Shown: piece by piece, positions 8,355 to 17,086 of the stretch
Layout: the number at the start of each line of letters is the position of its first letter
How positions within the stretch are numbered: the first letter of the stretch is position 1
Source of the DNA: Brachybacterium timonense
Lineage (GTDB): Bacteria > Actinomycetota > Actinomycetes > Actinomycetales > Dermabacteraceae
Direction: 5' to 3'
Assembly: GCF_900258505.1 (NCBI RefSeq)
Contig: NZ_LT984895.1
Location: forward strand, 1 to 64,000
DNA length: 64,000 nt
The notes under the pieces: model-generated
Told to the model about the DNA's origin: nothing
Seen by the model: the letters and a program-made list of their open reading frames with translations, nothing else
Database searches by the model: none
Translations under genes and position numbers: made by a program

Positions 8355-9131
8355 ATGATCCGACCCGGACTGTGCTCAGTGACCTTCCGCGCCCTGCCCG
8401 TCGAGGAGGTGATCGCTCTGACCGCCGATGCGGGCCTCACCGGGATCGAGTGGGGCGGGGACGTCCATGTGCCAGCCGGTGACACGCAAACTGCCCAACG
8501 GGTCCGCGCGCTCACGCAGCAGGCCGGGCTCGAGGTCCTCTCGTACGGCTCATATCTACGCCTGACAGGTCCCGAGGACGAGCATGACGCCGAGGTCGAG
8601 GCGGTGCTGGCTTCGGCCAGCGCGCTCGGTGCGCCGCGGGTGCGGATCTGGGCGGGGGACTCCGGCTCCGCCGAGGTCGACGAGCAGGCACGGAGCGTTC
8701 TCACCTCCCGTCTGCGAGCACTGTGCGAGCGCGCAGCGGCCGACGGCATCGAGATCGGACTGGAACACCATCGCGGAACGCTCACCGACGATCTGGGCTC
8801 CTCGCTGCGTCTTCTGCACGAGACCGACCATCCGTCGCTGCGCACCTACTGGCAGCCGAACCTGGGCCAGGGCACCGCAGAGGCGGTGGCCGACCTGCGC
8901 CAGCTGCTGCCGCAGGTCTCCACCGTGCACGTGTTCTCGTGGTGGCCGTGGGATGAACGGATTCCGCTCGCCCAACGCTCAGACCTGTGGCACGAGGTGT
9001 TCGCGGTGCTCGCCGCGGACGAGACAGACCATGACGCTCTGCTCGAATTCGTGCCGGATGATGCTCCACGGCTGCTGCCCCGGGAGGCGGAGACGCTGCG
9101 CACGCTGGTAGCGGAGGCCGGCGCCCGCTGA
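8355..9131 (+). CDS. Sugar phosphate isomerase/epimerase family TIM-barrel protein
   Basis: This 258-residue protein has the pattern of xylose-isomerase-like TIM barrels: GLCSVTFRALPVEEVIALTA at the N-terminus, then GIEWGGDVHVP, IEIGLEHHRGTLTD and a late VHVFSWWPW. Acidic and His residues in these loops usually bind a divalent metal. The ATG at 8355 is preceded by GAGGAG at 5 nt; the longer frame upstream is the shifted pxpA relic. It lies in the same block as the hydroxyacid dehydrogenase and the DUF2264 gene, which suggests sugar catabolism. The exact reaction is unknown. Confidence 0.82.
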   Translation: MIRPGLCSVTFRALPVEEVIALTADAGLTGIEWGGDVHVPAGDTQTAQRVRALTQQAGLEVLSYGSYLRLTGPEDEHDAEVEAVLASASALGAPRVRIWAGDSGSAEVDEQARSVLTSRLRALCERAAADGIEIGLEHHRGTLTDDLGSSLRLLHETDHPSLRTYWQPNLGQGTAEAVADLRQLLPQVSTVHVFSWWPWDERIPLAQRSDLWHEVFAVLAADETDHDALLEFVPDDAPRLLPREAETLRTLVAEAGAR

Positions 9132-9141
9132 GCCGCAGCCG

Positions 9142-9175
9142 CCCGGCCCGAACCCACTCAAGGGCCAGGGCCGGG
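9142..9175. terminator. GC-rich hairpin between convergent genes
   Basis: CCCGGCCC at 9142-9149 pairs with GGGCCGGG at 9168-9175 around an 18-nt loop. It lies between the stop of the TIM-barrel gene (+) and that of glpK (-). No T-run follows. Confidence 0.4.
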
Positions 9176-9213
9176 GCGAGGGCCGGGGCGGTCCTGCTCA
9201 GACCGGAATGGGC

Positions 9214-10755
9214 TCAGCCGTACAGCGCGTCCACGTCCTCATCCATCCAGCCGCGGGTGCGCTCGACTGCCTTCACCCACAGACGAATGTAGCGCTCGCG
9301 GGTCTCCTCATCCATCGTGGGCTCCCAGCGCTTGTCCTCTGCCCAGTTGTCGATGACGTCCTGCTCACCGTTCCAGAAGCCGACGGCGATGCCCGCCGCG
9401 TAGGCGGCGCCGAGCGCGGTGGTCTCGATGACCTTCGGGCGGATCACGGGAACGCCGAGGATGTCGGCCTGGAACTGCATGAGCAGCTCGTTGGCGACCA
9501 TGCCGCCGTCCACCTTCAGCTCGGACAGCTCGACACCGGCCTTCTCAGCGTCGGCCTCCATCGCGTCGAGCACCTCACGGGACTGGAAGGCGGTGGCCTC
9601 CAGAGCCGCGCGGGCGATGTGGTTCTTGTTGATGTAGCGGGTCAGGCCCACGAAGACACCGCGGGCGTCGGACTCCCAGTGCGGGGCGAACAGGCCGGAG
9701 AACGCCGGGACGATGTAGGCGCCGCCGTTGTCGTCGACCTGGGAGGCGAGGTCCTCGATCTCGGGGGCGCTGCTGATCAGGCCCAGGTTGTCGCGTACCC
9801 ACTGCACGAGGGAGCCGGTCACGGCGATGGAGCCCTCCAGCGCGTACACCGGCTTGTTGTCGCCGATCTTGTAGGCGACGGTGGTCAGCAGACCGTTCTC
9901 GGAACGGATCAGGTCCTCACCGGTGTTGATGAGCATGAAGTTGCCGGTGCCGTAGGTGTTCTTGGCCTGGCCCACCTCGAAGCAGGCCTGGCCGAAGGTG
10001 GCGGCCTGCTGGTCGCCCAGGATGCCGGCGATCGGAGTGTCGATGAGCAGGCCCTGCCTGCGGCCCTTGCCGTACACCTCGGAGGAGGACCTGATCTCCG
10101 GGAGCATCGACATCGGGATGCCCATGTCGGCGGCGATCTCCTCGTTCCAGTCGAGGGTGTCGATGTTCATCAGCATGGTGCGCGAGGCGTTGGTGACGTC
10201 GGTGACGTGGATCCCGCCGTTCGTGCCGCCGGTCATGTTCCACAGCAGCCAGGTGTCGATGGTGCCCATGAGCAGGTCACCGGCCTCGGCCTTCTCCTTG
10301 GCGCCGTCGACGTTCTCGAGGATCCAGGCGACCTTGGGACCGGCGAAATAGGTGGCCAGAGGCAGTCCCACGCGCTCCTTGTACTTATCGGCCCCCTCGT
10401 CACCGGCGAGACGGTCGCAGATTTTCTGGGTGCGGGTGTCCTGCCAGACGATCGCGTTGTAGACGGGTTCACCGGTGGTCTTGTCCCAGACCACGGCGGT
10501 CTCACGCTGGTTGGTGATGCCGACGGCGGCGAGCTGGTGGCGGTTGATCTCCGCTTCGACGAGGGCCTCGCCGACGACCTTGCGGACGTTGGCCCAGATC
10601 TCCTGGGGGTCGTGCTCGACCCAGCCGGAGCGCGGGAAGATCTGCTCGTGCTCGCGCTGGCCGTTGGAGACGATCTGACCGTCGTGGTCGAAGATGATCG
10701 CACGCGTGGACGTGGTCCCCTGGTCGATGGCCATGACGTACATCTGCTCGGACAT
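9214..10755 (-). CDS. glpK: Glycerol kinase
   Basis: The 513-residue protein phosphorylates glycerol to sn-glycerol 3-phosphate with ATP. FGGY-kinase features are clear: [15 protein letters not shown] near the N-terminus, [28 protein letters not shown] and [17 protein letters not shown]. The ATG at 10755 is preceded by AAGGAG at 5 nt; an in-frame extension to 10971 is Arg/Pro-rich and has no ribosome site. It lies 149 bp downstream of glpF on the same strand, probably co-transcribed. It traps glycerol entering through GlpF. Confidence 0.97.
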   Translation of the reverse strand: MSEQMYVMAIDQGTTSTRAIIFDHDGQIVSNGQREHEQIFPRSGWVEHDPQEIWANVRKVVGEALVEAEINRHQLAAVGITNQRETAVVWDKTTGEPVYNAIVWQDTRTQKICDRLAGDEGADKYKERVGLPLATYFAGPKVAWILENVDGAKEKAEAGDLLMGTIDTWLLWNMTGGTNGGIHVTDVTNASRTMLMNIDTLDWNEEIAADMGIPMSMLPEIRSSSEVYGKGRRQGLLIDTPIAGILGDQQAATFGQACFEVGQAKNTYGTGNFMLINTGEDLIRSENGLLTTVAYKIGDNKPVYALEGSIAVTGSLVQWVRDNLGLISSAPEIEDLASQVDDNGGAYIVPAFSGLFAPHWESDARGVFVGLTRYINKNHIARAALEATAFQSREVLDAMEADAEKAGVELSELKVDGGMVANELLMQFQADILGVPVIRPKVIETTALGAAYAAGIAVGFWNGEQDVIDNWAEDKRWEPTMDEETRERYIRLWVKAVERTRGWMDEDVDALYG

Positions 10756-10904
10756 CAGTACTCCTTCGTGGTGATGTGGTTGTCGGTGTGTTGTGGACAC
10801 GCGGGTCGGCGCCAGTGGTGGGGCCGACGGGTCAATGGGCGGGAAGCCAATGGTGCTGGGGTGCGGCCGGGATCGTGTATCGGCCGTGCCGCGCAGGGGT
10901 TGGG

Positions 10905-11648
10905 TCAGAAGGCGAGGGCCACGAGGCCGCCGAGCACGCCGCCAATGATCGGGCCGGCGACAGGCACCCAAGCGTAGCCCCAGTCCGAGCCGCCCTTATT
11001 GCGGATCGGAGCGACCGCGTGGAACAGGCGCGGACCCAGATCGCGGGCGGGGTTGATGGCATACCCGGTGGGTCCGCCCAGGGAGGCGCCGATCGCCAGC
11101 ACCAGCAGTGCAACGGGGAGCGGACCCATCTCGGTGGGGGTGTGGCCAAACATGATGATCACGAAGACGAGCGCGAAGGTCGCGATGATCTCGGTGATGA
11201 GGTTCCAGCCGTAGGAGCGGATCTCTGGGCCGGTGGAGAACGTGCCCAGGATCAGCGCCGGATTCGTTTCGGCGTCATAGTGCCTGTAGTACGCCATCCA
11301 CGCGAGCGCCGCACCGATAAAACCGCCGATGACCTGGGCAATCAGATAGGTGGTAACGGTCGCGAAGGTGGCCGGGATCTCCGGTAGACCGGCCGCCTCG
11401 TTACCGGCGAACATGGGGGAGCCGTTGGCGAGCAGCCCCAGGGTGACCGCCGGGTTCAGGTGAGCTCCGGTGCCGAAGGCCACGTAGACGCCGCAGAAGA
11501 CGCCCAGAGCCCAGCCGACGTTGACCATCAGCCAGCCGCCTCCCTTCCCCTTGGTGGAGGTCAGGATGTTGTTGGCGACAACACCGACGCCGAACAGCAG
11601 CAGGATCGCTGTGCCCACGGTTTCATGCAGGAAAATCGTGGCGAGCAT
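10905..11648 (-). CDS. glpF: Glycerol uptake facilitator (MIP/aquaglyceroporin)
   Basis: This 247-residue integral membrane protein has both MIP half-helix motifs: HLNPAVTLG (NPA at residues 65-67) and [12 protein letters not shown] near 198. The Asp after the second NPAR is typical of glycerol facilitators as opposed to water-only aquaporins. The ATG at 11648 is chosen over the in-frame ATG at 11660, because GAGGAG sits 4 nt before 11648 and overlaps the earlier codons. The gene lies between glpD and glpK on the same strand; two dyads at 11719-11776 may be its operators. Confidence 0.95.
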   Translation of the reverse strand: MLATIFLHETVGTAILLLFGVGVVANNILTSTKGKGGGWLMVNVGWALGVFCGVYVAFGTGAHLNPAVTLGLLANGSPMFAGNEAAGLPEIPATFATVTTYLIAQVIGGFIGAALAWMAYYRHYDAETNPALILGTFSTGPEIRSYGWNLITEIIATFALVFVIIMFGHTPTEMGPLPVALLVLAIGASLGGPTGYAINPARDLGPRLFHAVAPIRNKGGSDWGYAWVPVAGPIIGGVLGGLVALAF

Positions 11649-11718
11649 TGTTCTCCTCATTGAGATGGGTGGGGTGTGGCCCGCGCCGGGTGTCGGGGCC
11701 GGGCTATGAGTCGGCCGG

Positions 11719-11776
11719 CGTCACGGGATGTGACGCAGGGACGGTCGACGGGAGCACGTCGTCACAGGACGTGGCG
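11719..11776 (-). promoter_or_regulatory. Twin dyads upstream of glpF
   Basis: CGTCAC-gggat-GTGACG (11719-11735) is a perfect 6-bp dyad. CGTCAC-aggac-GTGGCG (11760-11776) is nearly the same dyad. Their centres are 41 bp apart, about four helical turns, 80-120 nt upstream of the glpF start. This arrangement suits a regulator binding both sites on one DNA face. The candidate regulator is the SorC-type protein at 13822. Confidence 0.5.
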
Positions 11777-11805
11777 AACGGTGGGCCGAAAAGGGATCGG
11801 ACCAT

Positions 11806-11852
11806 GGGGCACCCTGAGTCACGAGAACTACGGGGCACCCGGGGTCACGAGA
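11806..11852. repeat. 26-bp direct repeat between glpD and glpF
   Basis: GGGGCACCCTGAGTCACGAGA (split as GGGGCACCC + TGAGTCACGAGA) at 11806 recurs at 11832 as GGGGCACCC + GGGGTCACGAGA. Only two copies are present, in the 252-bp gap downstream of glpD. Confidence 0.6.
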
Positions 11853-11900
11853 TTCGGCGCGCGAGCCCAACGGGCCACGGTCCGGGGCAGTCACGGGCGA

Positions 11901-13643
11901 TCAGTCCCCGGTGGGGCGGGCCGCTTGGGCCTCCCCGATAAGCCGCGCTGCCTCGACGTCGCTCGTCACGCTCTCGCCTTCGAGCCGGGCATCGATGATC
12001 GCCTTCACCGCCTGGACCTCTGCTCGGGTGCGGTCCTCGTCCCAGCCCAGTTCGGGGCCGACGATGCTCGCGATCTCCTCAGCAGCAGCCGCGCCACGGT
12101 CACGGACCTCGTACTCGAGGCGGGTACGGCGCTCGACCACGTCCCGCAGATGCACCACGCCTTCAGCGCGCGCGGCATACAGGATCTCCGCACGCAGGTA
12201 CCGCGGCGCATGCTCGAGCGGGGTCGCGAACGAGGCGTCCTCGTCGATAAGGGCAAGCACCTCATGCAGCAGGGTGCCGTAGCGGAACAGCATCCGGTCG
12301 ATGCGCATATCGTCGAAGCCGTAGCGGGCGGCGATCTGGTGCTTCTCCCGAACGATGCCTTCGTAGCCCTGGCCACCGATCACGGGGATCGACGCGGTCA
12401 GGCTGGGGCGTCCCGGGAACAGGTCGCGGATCGCATGATCGACCACATCCTCAGCCATCACCCGGTACGTGGTCCACTTGCCACCCGCGATCGCAGTCAG
12501 GCCGGGCTCGACCTCCATGACTGTGTGCTCGCGCGAGACCTTGGTGGAGGCACCGGAGCCCTTCTTCACGGGCTGCAGCAGCGGGCGCAGACCCACATAG
12601 GTTCCGATCACGTCCTCGCGGGTGAGGTCGGATGCGAGCACGGCATTGGCGTGCTCGAGCACATAGTCGATGTCGTCGCTGGTGGTGGCCGGATGGGCGA
12701 CGTTCTGCGTCCATGGGGTGTCGGTGGTCCCGATGATCCAGTACTCGTCCCAGGGGATGAGGAACAGGACAGACTTCTCGGTCTGAGTGATCACACCGGT
12801 GTCGGCGTCGGCCGGGATCTTGTCCTTCTCCACCACGATGTGGATGCCCTTGGAGGCGAGCACCTCCAGGCCGGTGGGGGCGTCGGCGAGCTCCTGCTGT
12901 TCCTGGGTCCAGACGCCGCCGGCCAGGATGGTGGTGCGGGCGTGGACGTCGATCTCTCGGCCGGTCAGCTCATCGCGCACGCGGGCGCCCACCACGCGCC
13001 CGCCCTCTTTAAGGTAGTCGATGACGCGGGTGTAGGTGCAGGCTGCGGCGCCGTGCTGGACGGCGGAGCGCACGAGCATCATGGCGAAGCGGGCGTCGTC
13101 GAACTCGGCATCCCAGTACTCGAGGGCGCCGACGATCTTCTCCCCATCCAGCGCCGGGAAGCGCTTGAGCATCCGCGTGCGGCTGAGGTGCCGGTGGAAG
13201 GGGACGGCGCGTTTGCGGCCGACGGATGCCATCGCGTCGTAGAGGGCGACGCCCGAGCCGATGAACCCGCGGTCGATGACCTTTGTGAAGAAGGGGAAGA
13301 CGAAACGGATCGGCTTCACCAGGTGCGGAGCGGTGTGTGTGAGGTACAGGTCGCGCTCGCGCAGGGCCTCCGCGACCAGCGTGAAGTCGAGCATCTGCAG
13401 GTAGCGCAGGCCGCCATGCATGAGGTGCGAGGAATGCGAGGAGGTTCCGGAGGCCCAGTCCTGCGCGTCAACGAGGCCGACGCTGAGGCCGCGGGTGGCA
13501 GCGTCAAAGGCTGCACCGGTGCCGTTTGCTCCGCCGCCGACGACCAGCACGTCGAGCGGATCGTCTGCGCTGGTGGCGGCCAGGCGATCCAGGTCGCGGT
13601 TGCGCTGGTCCAGACAGAGCGGGGTCGCGGCGGGGGTGGGCAC
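11901..13643 (-). CDS. glpD: Aerobic glycerol-3-phosphate dehydrogenase (FAD)
   Basis: The 580-residue flavoprotein oxidises glycerol 3-phosphate to dihydroxyacetone phosphate at the membrane surface and passes electrons to quinone. The dinucleotide motif VVGGGANGTG is at residues 34-43. The GlpD signatures SSHSSHLMHGGLRYLQ and GGKWTTYRVMAEDVVDHAI follow, and the length is typical. It is the first gene of the glycerol block on the minus strand and is divergent from the SorC-type regulator, with 178 bp between them. A 20-bp dyad at 13692-13711 in that gap may control it. Confidence 0.96.
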   Translation of the reverse strand: MPTPAATPLCLDQRNRDLDRLAATSADDPLDVLVVGGGANGTGAAFDAATRGLSVGLVDAQDWASGTSSHSSHLMHGGLRYLQMLDFTLVAEALRERDLYLTHTAPHLVKPIRFVFPFFTKVIDRGFIGSGVALYDAMASVGRKRAVPFHRHLSRTRMLKRFPALDGEKIVGALEYWDAEFDDARFAMMLVRSAVQHGAAACTYTRVIDYLKEGGRVVGARVRDELTGREIDVHARTTILAGGVWTQEQQELADAPTGLEVLASKGIHIVVEKDKIPADADTGVITQTEKSVLFLIPWDEYWIIGTTDTPWTQNVAHPATTSDDIDYVLEHANAVLASDLTREDVIGTYVGLRPLLQPVKKGSGASTKVSREHTVMEVEPGLTAIAGGKWTTYRVMAEDVVDHAIRDLFPGRPSLTASIPVIGGQGYEGIVREKHQIAARYGFDDMRIDRMLFRYGTLLHEVLALIDEDASFATPLEHAPRYLRAEILYAARAEGVVHLRDVVERRTRLEYEVRDRGAAAAEEIASIVGPELGWDEDRTRAEVQAVKAIIDARLEGESVTSDVEAARLIGEAQAARPTGD

Positions 13644-13691
13644 AGCGGGCTCCTTCGGCTCAGTTTCCCGTCACCGTCGACGAGCCCGGCG

Positions 13692-13711
13692 GCAGATCTG
13701 TGGTGATCTGC
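13692..13711. promoter_or_regulatory. Dyad upstream of glpD
   Basis: GCAGATC at 13692-13698 is the exact reverse complement of GATCTGC at 13705-13711, with a 6-nt spacer. It lies 49-68 bp before the glpD start, a usual operator position. Confidence 0.5.
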
Positions 13712-13796
13712 GGGGCTGCCCCGTCGGCGGGGTGTCCCGGCGGGTCCGGGACGTTGGTCCCATCGTGAACAGGTGGCTGCCATCCGGCAAGAAGAC

Positions 13797-13810
13797 TGCA
13801 CATTCGTGCA
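13797..13810. promoter_or_regulatory. Dyad just upstream of the SorC-type regulator
   Basis: TGCAC-attc-GTGCA is a perfect 5-bp dyad ending 11 bp before the ATG at 13822. Its position over the expected transcript start suggests autoregulation. The nearby CATTCG/CGAATG pair (13801-13824) is a second, overlapping dyad. Confidence 0.45.
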
Positions 13811-13821
13811 ACACTGAACGA

Positions 13822-14781
13822 ATGCCCCAGCGCACGCGCCTCGATACGGCCTACGAAGCTGCACGGATGTACTACGACGGCCACCGGACGATGGAGGACA
13901 TCGCCACCCAGCTGAACGTGTCTCGCTCGACTGTCTCCCGACTGCTGCGCGATGCACGCGATGCCGGACTGGTCCGCATCTCATTGCGGCCGCCGGATGC
14001 GAGCCGCGTCGCCGATCTGCGCGGCGCCGTCCAGAAGCGGTACGGGGTCCGCACCCGGGTGGTGCCGGCTCGCCCCGACGACTCACAGCAGACTCGGCTG
14101 CACCGCGTCGCGGCCGAAGCGGCAGAGGCTGTCGATGCCCTGGTCCAACCGGAGATGACAGTCGGCATCGCCTGGGGCACCACCCTGTCGGCCCTCGCCG
14201 ACGAGCTGCGGGCACGACCAGTGCGGGGGCTGAAGGTCGTGCAGCTCAACGGAGCGGTGAACACGCAAAGCTCCGGTATGGACCACGTGACATCAGTGAT
14301 CGGGCTGCTCGGTACGAAATGGCAGGCACAGGTCATCCACTTCCCAGTGCCGGCCTTCTTCGACCATGCCTCGACGCGGGAGGCGCTGTGGCAAGAACGC
14401 TCGGTGCAGCGCGTCCTGGACCACCAGGCAGCCTGTTCGCTCGCGGTGTTCAGCGTGGGGGCCTTCGACGCAGAGGTGCCAAGTCACGTGCATGCCTCCG
14501 GCTACCTCTCCCCCGCTGACCTCGATGCGCTACACACCGACGGGGCCGTGGCCGATGTGTGCACCGTCTTTCTGCGCGCTGACGGCAGCTGGCGTGACCT
14601 CCCGATCAACCGACGCAGCTCAGGCGTGGATCCCAACCGGCTCGCGCGCATTCCCCGTCGGGTGCTGGTGGCGTCGGGGGCGCGGAAGGCCGCACCGGTG
14701 CATGCGGCGCTGCAGGCGCGGGCGGCGACCGACGTCGTGATCGACGAAGCGACAGCCACAGCCCTGCTCGCCCTGGACTAA
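13822..14781 (+). CDS. SorC/DeoR-type sugar-binding transcription regulator
   Basis: The 319-residue protein has an N-terminal helix-turn-helix (TMEDIATQLNVSRSTVSRLL, residues 23-42) and a C-terminal SorC-like effector domain (VGIAWGTTLSALADEL, then VFSVGAFD and GSWRDLPINRR). Members bind phosphorylated sugars or polyols. It is divergent from glpD, so control of the glycerol genes by glycerol 3-phosphate or a related compound is a reasonable inference. The ATG at 13822 gives the standard family N-terminus; the longer frame upstream is antisense to glpD. No ribosome site is evident. Confidence 0.85.
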   Translation: MPQRTRLDTAYEAARMYYDGHRTMEDIATQLNVSRSTVSRLLRDARDAGLVRISLRPPDASRVADLRGAVQKRYGVRTRVVPARPDDSQQTRLHRVAAEAAEAVDALVQPEMTVGIAWGTTLSALADELRARPVRGLKVVQLNGAVNTQSSGMDHVTSVIGLLGTKWQAQVIHFPVPAFFDHASTREALWQERSVQRVLDHQAACSLAVFSVGAFDAEVPSHVHASGYLSPADLDALHTDGAVADVCTVFLRADGSWRDLPINRRSSGVDPNRLARIPRRVLVASGARKAAPVHAALQARAATDVVIDEATATALLALD

Positions 14782-14938
14782 CCCGTCGGCGCCCGGCACC
14801 CGACACTCACCGCCCGCAGGCGACGCCACTTCCGTCACAGTCACCGGCTGCTGCCACTCACACAGTCACCCTCGCCACAGCCGCAGCGCCAGCCGCCATT
14901 GCCGCTCCTCCACCCTGCCAACCTGTCATTCCAGGGAC

Positions 14939-14982
14939 GTATTCATGGAGCTGTGCCAATAGTGCCGCGGCCCCACGCATAC
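14939..14982. repeat. Dispersed palindromic element, copy 1
   Basis: The conserved segment spans about 14931-14990. On the minus strand GTATGCGTGGGGCCG pairs with CAGCTCCATGAATAC (11 Watson-Crick pairs, 2 G-T pairs) around a 14-nt AT-rich loop. Its close homologue is at 60145-60188 in the opposite orientation. It lies in the 278-bp gap between the convergent regulator and ABC ATPase genes; nothing else was seen there. Confidence 0.8.
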
Positions 14983-15059
14983 CGCCACAGATATACATGC
15001 CCCGGCTGTTTCAGCCCGCCTTAAGCGCCCAGCCCGGTCACCGCGCCCAGCCTGCCGAC

Positions 15060-15935
15060 CTAACCCAGCTCCTCGCCCTCGATGATCTCGGTGATCCGTC
15101 GAACGGTCTCGGCGAACTCGTGGTCGGTGCGCACCACATGGATCCTCTCCTCGCCGACCCCGGAGTACTCCGGCAGCCGCTCGTCGTGCACGATGCGTCC
15201 CGGGCGGGGTGACATGACCAGCACACGGTCCCCCAGGTAGACGGCCTCCTCCACGCTGTGGGTGATGAACAGGACGGTGTCCTGCCGCCGATGGTGGAGC
15301 TCCAGCAAATCGCCCTGCAGGCGCCGACGCGTCAAGGAGTCCAGAGCCCCGAACGGCTCGTCCATGAGCACTACACAGGAGTCGTTGGCGAGCACGCGGG
15401 CGATCTGGCAACGCTGTTTCATACCGCCGGACAGTTCGTACGGGCGGGCGTCGGCGAAGTCGGCCAGACCCACCATCTCCAGGTAGTGGTCGGAGACTCG
15501 TCGGCGCTCGGCGGCGGGCACCTTCCGGTAGCGGGGCCCAGCCTCCACGTTCTGTCGCACGGTCCACCAGGGGAACAGGTTGGGTTGCTGGAAGACGACG
15601 CCGCGGTCGGGCCCCGGACCGTCCACGGCCTCGCCGTCCACGCTCACGCTCCCCTCGCTCGGGGTGAGGAACCCGGCGAGCAGGCGCAGCAGCGTGGTCT
15701 TGCCGCAACCCGAAGGGCCGACAACAGCGACGAAGGAGCCCGGCTCAATAGTGAGGTCAACGTCGGCCAGGGCGTGCACGAAGGCTCCGGCATCGGTGAG
15801 GTAGCGGTGGTTCACCCCGTGCAGATCGAGTGTCGGCGCGTTGACAGCGTCCGAGTCCACCTCGTCCGCAGGGCTGTGCCGGGCAGTTCCCACCGCACCG
15901 TCCGGGTCGTGCGCTCGCCTCTGCTCGCCGCTCAC
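15060..15935 (-). CDS. ABC transporter ATPase, sulfonate/nitrate/taurine type
   Basis: The 291-residue ATPase has Walker A GPSGCGKT (residues 73-80), signature LSGGM and Walker B CVVLMDEP. The GLADFADARPYELSGGMKQR stretch resembles SsuB/TauB/NrtD. The start is GTG at 15935, which overlaps the stop of the binding-protein gene (GTGA) and follows GGGAGG. It energises uptake by the permease at 17086 and the lipoprotein at 15932; all three form one operon. The solute cannot be fixed from sequence; sulfonates are favoured by the neighbouring sulfur genes. Confidence 0.9.
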   Translation of the reverse strand: MSGEQRRAHDPDGAVGTARHSPADEVDSDAVNAPTLDLHGVNHRYLTDAGAFVHALADVDLTIEPGSFVAVVGPSGCGKTTLLRLLAGFLTPSEGSVSVDGEAVDGPGPDRGVVFQQPNLFPWWTVRQNVEAGPRYRKVPAAERRRVSDHYLEMVGLADFADARPYELSGGMKQRCQIARVLANDSCVVLMDEPFGALDSLTRRRLQGDLLELHHRRQDTVLFITHSVEEAVYLGDRVLVMSPRPGRIVHDERLPEYSGVGEERIHVVRTDHEFAETVRRITEIIEGEELG

Positions 15936-17086
15936 CCCAACGCCTCCCTCAAACCGTCGCGGTAGATCATCCCGTCGTACTGGCCGGGGTCGTGGGCGCC
16001 GGAGGTCATGCGGACCGCGGCGAGGAACTCGGCCGTCGAGGCGATGGACTCGGCAGCTCCGCTGCTCGTCCCCTCCTGCGCGACATCCATCCACTCAGAC
16101 CCGGAGAGTTCCTGCGCGCTGAGGTAGATGTAACCCTCCATCTGGGCGGCAGCCACGTCCGGCGGGACACCGAGCTGCGCCGCAATCGACTCGGCGGCGG
16201 TCGCCGGGTCCTCGGCGATCATCTCGGCGGCACGGCCCTGCACGCGGGTCCACATCGCCATGAACTCGGGTTCTGCGGCGAGGAACTCGTCACGCGCGGT
16301 CTGCATGTCGAAGGTGACGTAACCCTTCGCTGCGGCCTCGACGCTGTCGACGACGACGTGCCCGCCGGTTTCGACCAACTCAGTGAGCGTCGGTTCCCAG
16401 GTCCAGGCAGCGTCGATCTGTCCGGTGCGGGCGGCCGCCGGCATCTTGTCGTTGGCCAGGTTGATGACCTCGACCTGATCGGCGATGCCGGCGTCGGCCA
16501 GCATCGACAGCAGCACATAATGCGGGGTGGCGCCGAAGGTGACGGCCACCGTCCTCCCCTTGAGGTCCTCAACGGTCTCGATCTCCGCATCGAAGACCAC
16601 CAGGGCCTCGGCCGAGCCGATCACATCGGCCACCCACACCAGCGAGATCGGCAGGTCCAGGGGCGGGCTCATCGCCTTCACCCCGGCGGAGGATCCGTAG
16701 ATGCCGATGTCGATCGAGCCCGAGCCGAAGGCCTGGATCACGTCGTTGCCGCCGTTGAAGCGCACCCAGTCGATCTGGGCGTTGGGCATGCACTTCTCGA
16801 GCAGGCCCAGGTCCTTCACGAGCAGGTCGCCGTTAGCGATGCCCTGCCAGGCGATCCGGGCGTGCGTGGTGATCGACGGGTCCGGAGCGACAGGGCACTC
16901 GGCCCCCACCACCGGGTCGGAGTCGGGATGGACGGTGCGGCCGGGCTGCACGCAGGAGGTCAGCGCGAGCAGCACGACCAGGAACACAGCCAGCGGCGCG
17001 AGACTCAGCGGCCCCGTGCGCAACGGTGAAGGGCGTGGCCGCAGCGGACTCGGCGCCAGCGTGCGGGCGATGTGCGATGCGTTCAT
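15932..17086 (-). CDS. ABC transporter substrate-binding lipoprotein, TauA/SsuA-like
   Basis: This 384-residue protein has a long positively charged N-terminus, a hydrophobic segment and lipobox LTSC with Cys45, so it is anchored outside the membrane. The body shows the NMT1/TauA pattern (VRFNGGNDVIQAFGSGSIDI, then GYVTFDMQTARDEFLA). The ATG at 17086 overlaps the permease stop by one base and is preceded by AAGGAGG, indicating tight coupling. It should deliver a small anionic solute such as a sulfonate to the permease. Confidence 0.88.
   Translation of the reverse strand: MNASHIARTLAPSPLRPRPSPLRTGPLSLAPLAVFLVVLLALTSCVQPGRTVHPDSDPVVGAECPVAPDPSITTHARIAWQGIANGDLLVKDLGLLEKCMPNAQIDWVRFNGGNDVIQAFGSGSIDIGIYGSSAGVKAMSPPLDLPISLVWVADVIGSAEALVVFDAEIETVEDLKGRTVAVTFGATPHYVLLSMLADAGIADQVEVINLANDKMPAAARTGQIDAAWTWEPTLTELVETGGHVVVDSVEAAAKGYVTFDMQTARDEFLAAEPEFMAMWTRVQGRAAEMIAEDPATAAESIAAQLGVPPDVAAAQMEGYIYLSAQELSGSEWMDVAQEGTSSGAAESIASTAEFLAAVRMTSGAHDPGQYDGMIYRDGLREALG

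Noticed and set aside
9208-10977. Long plus-strand frame opposite glpK (589 codons)
   Set aside because: It is the antisense shadow of a clear glycerol kinase; composition is Val/Gly/Asp/His-rich with no domain, as is common opposite GC-rich genes.
11676-13706. 676-codon plus-strand frame opposite glpD
   Set aside because: Fully antisense to GlpD, with no motifs; product of strong GC3 bias.
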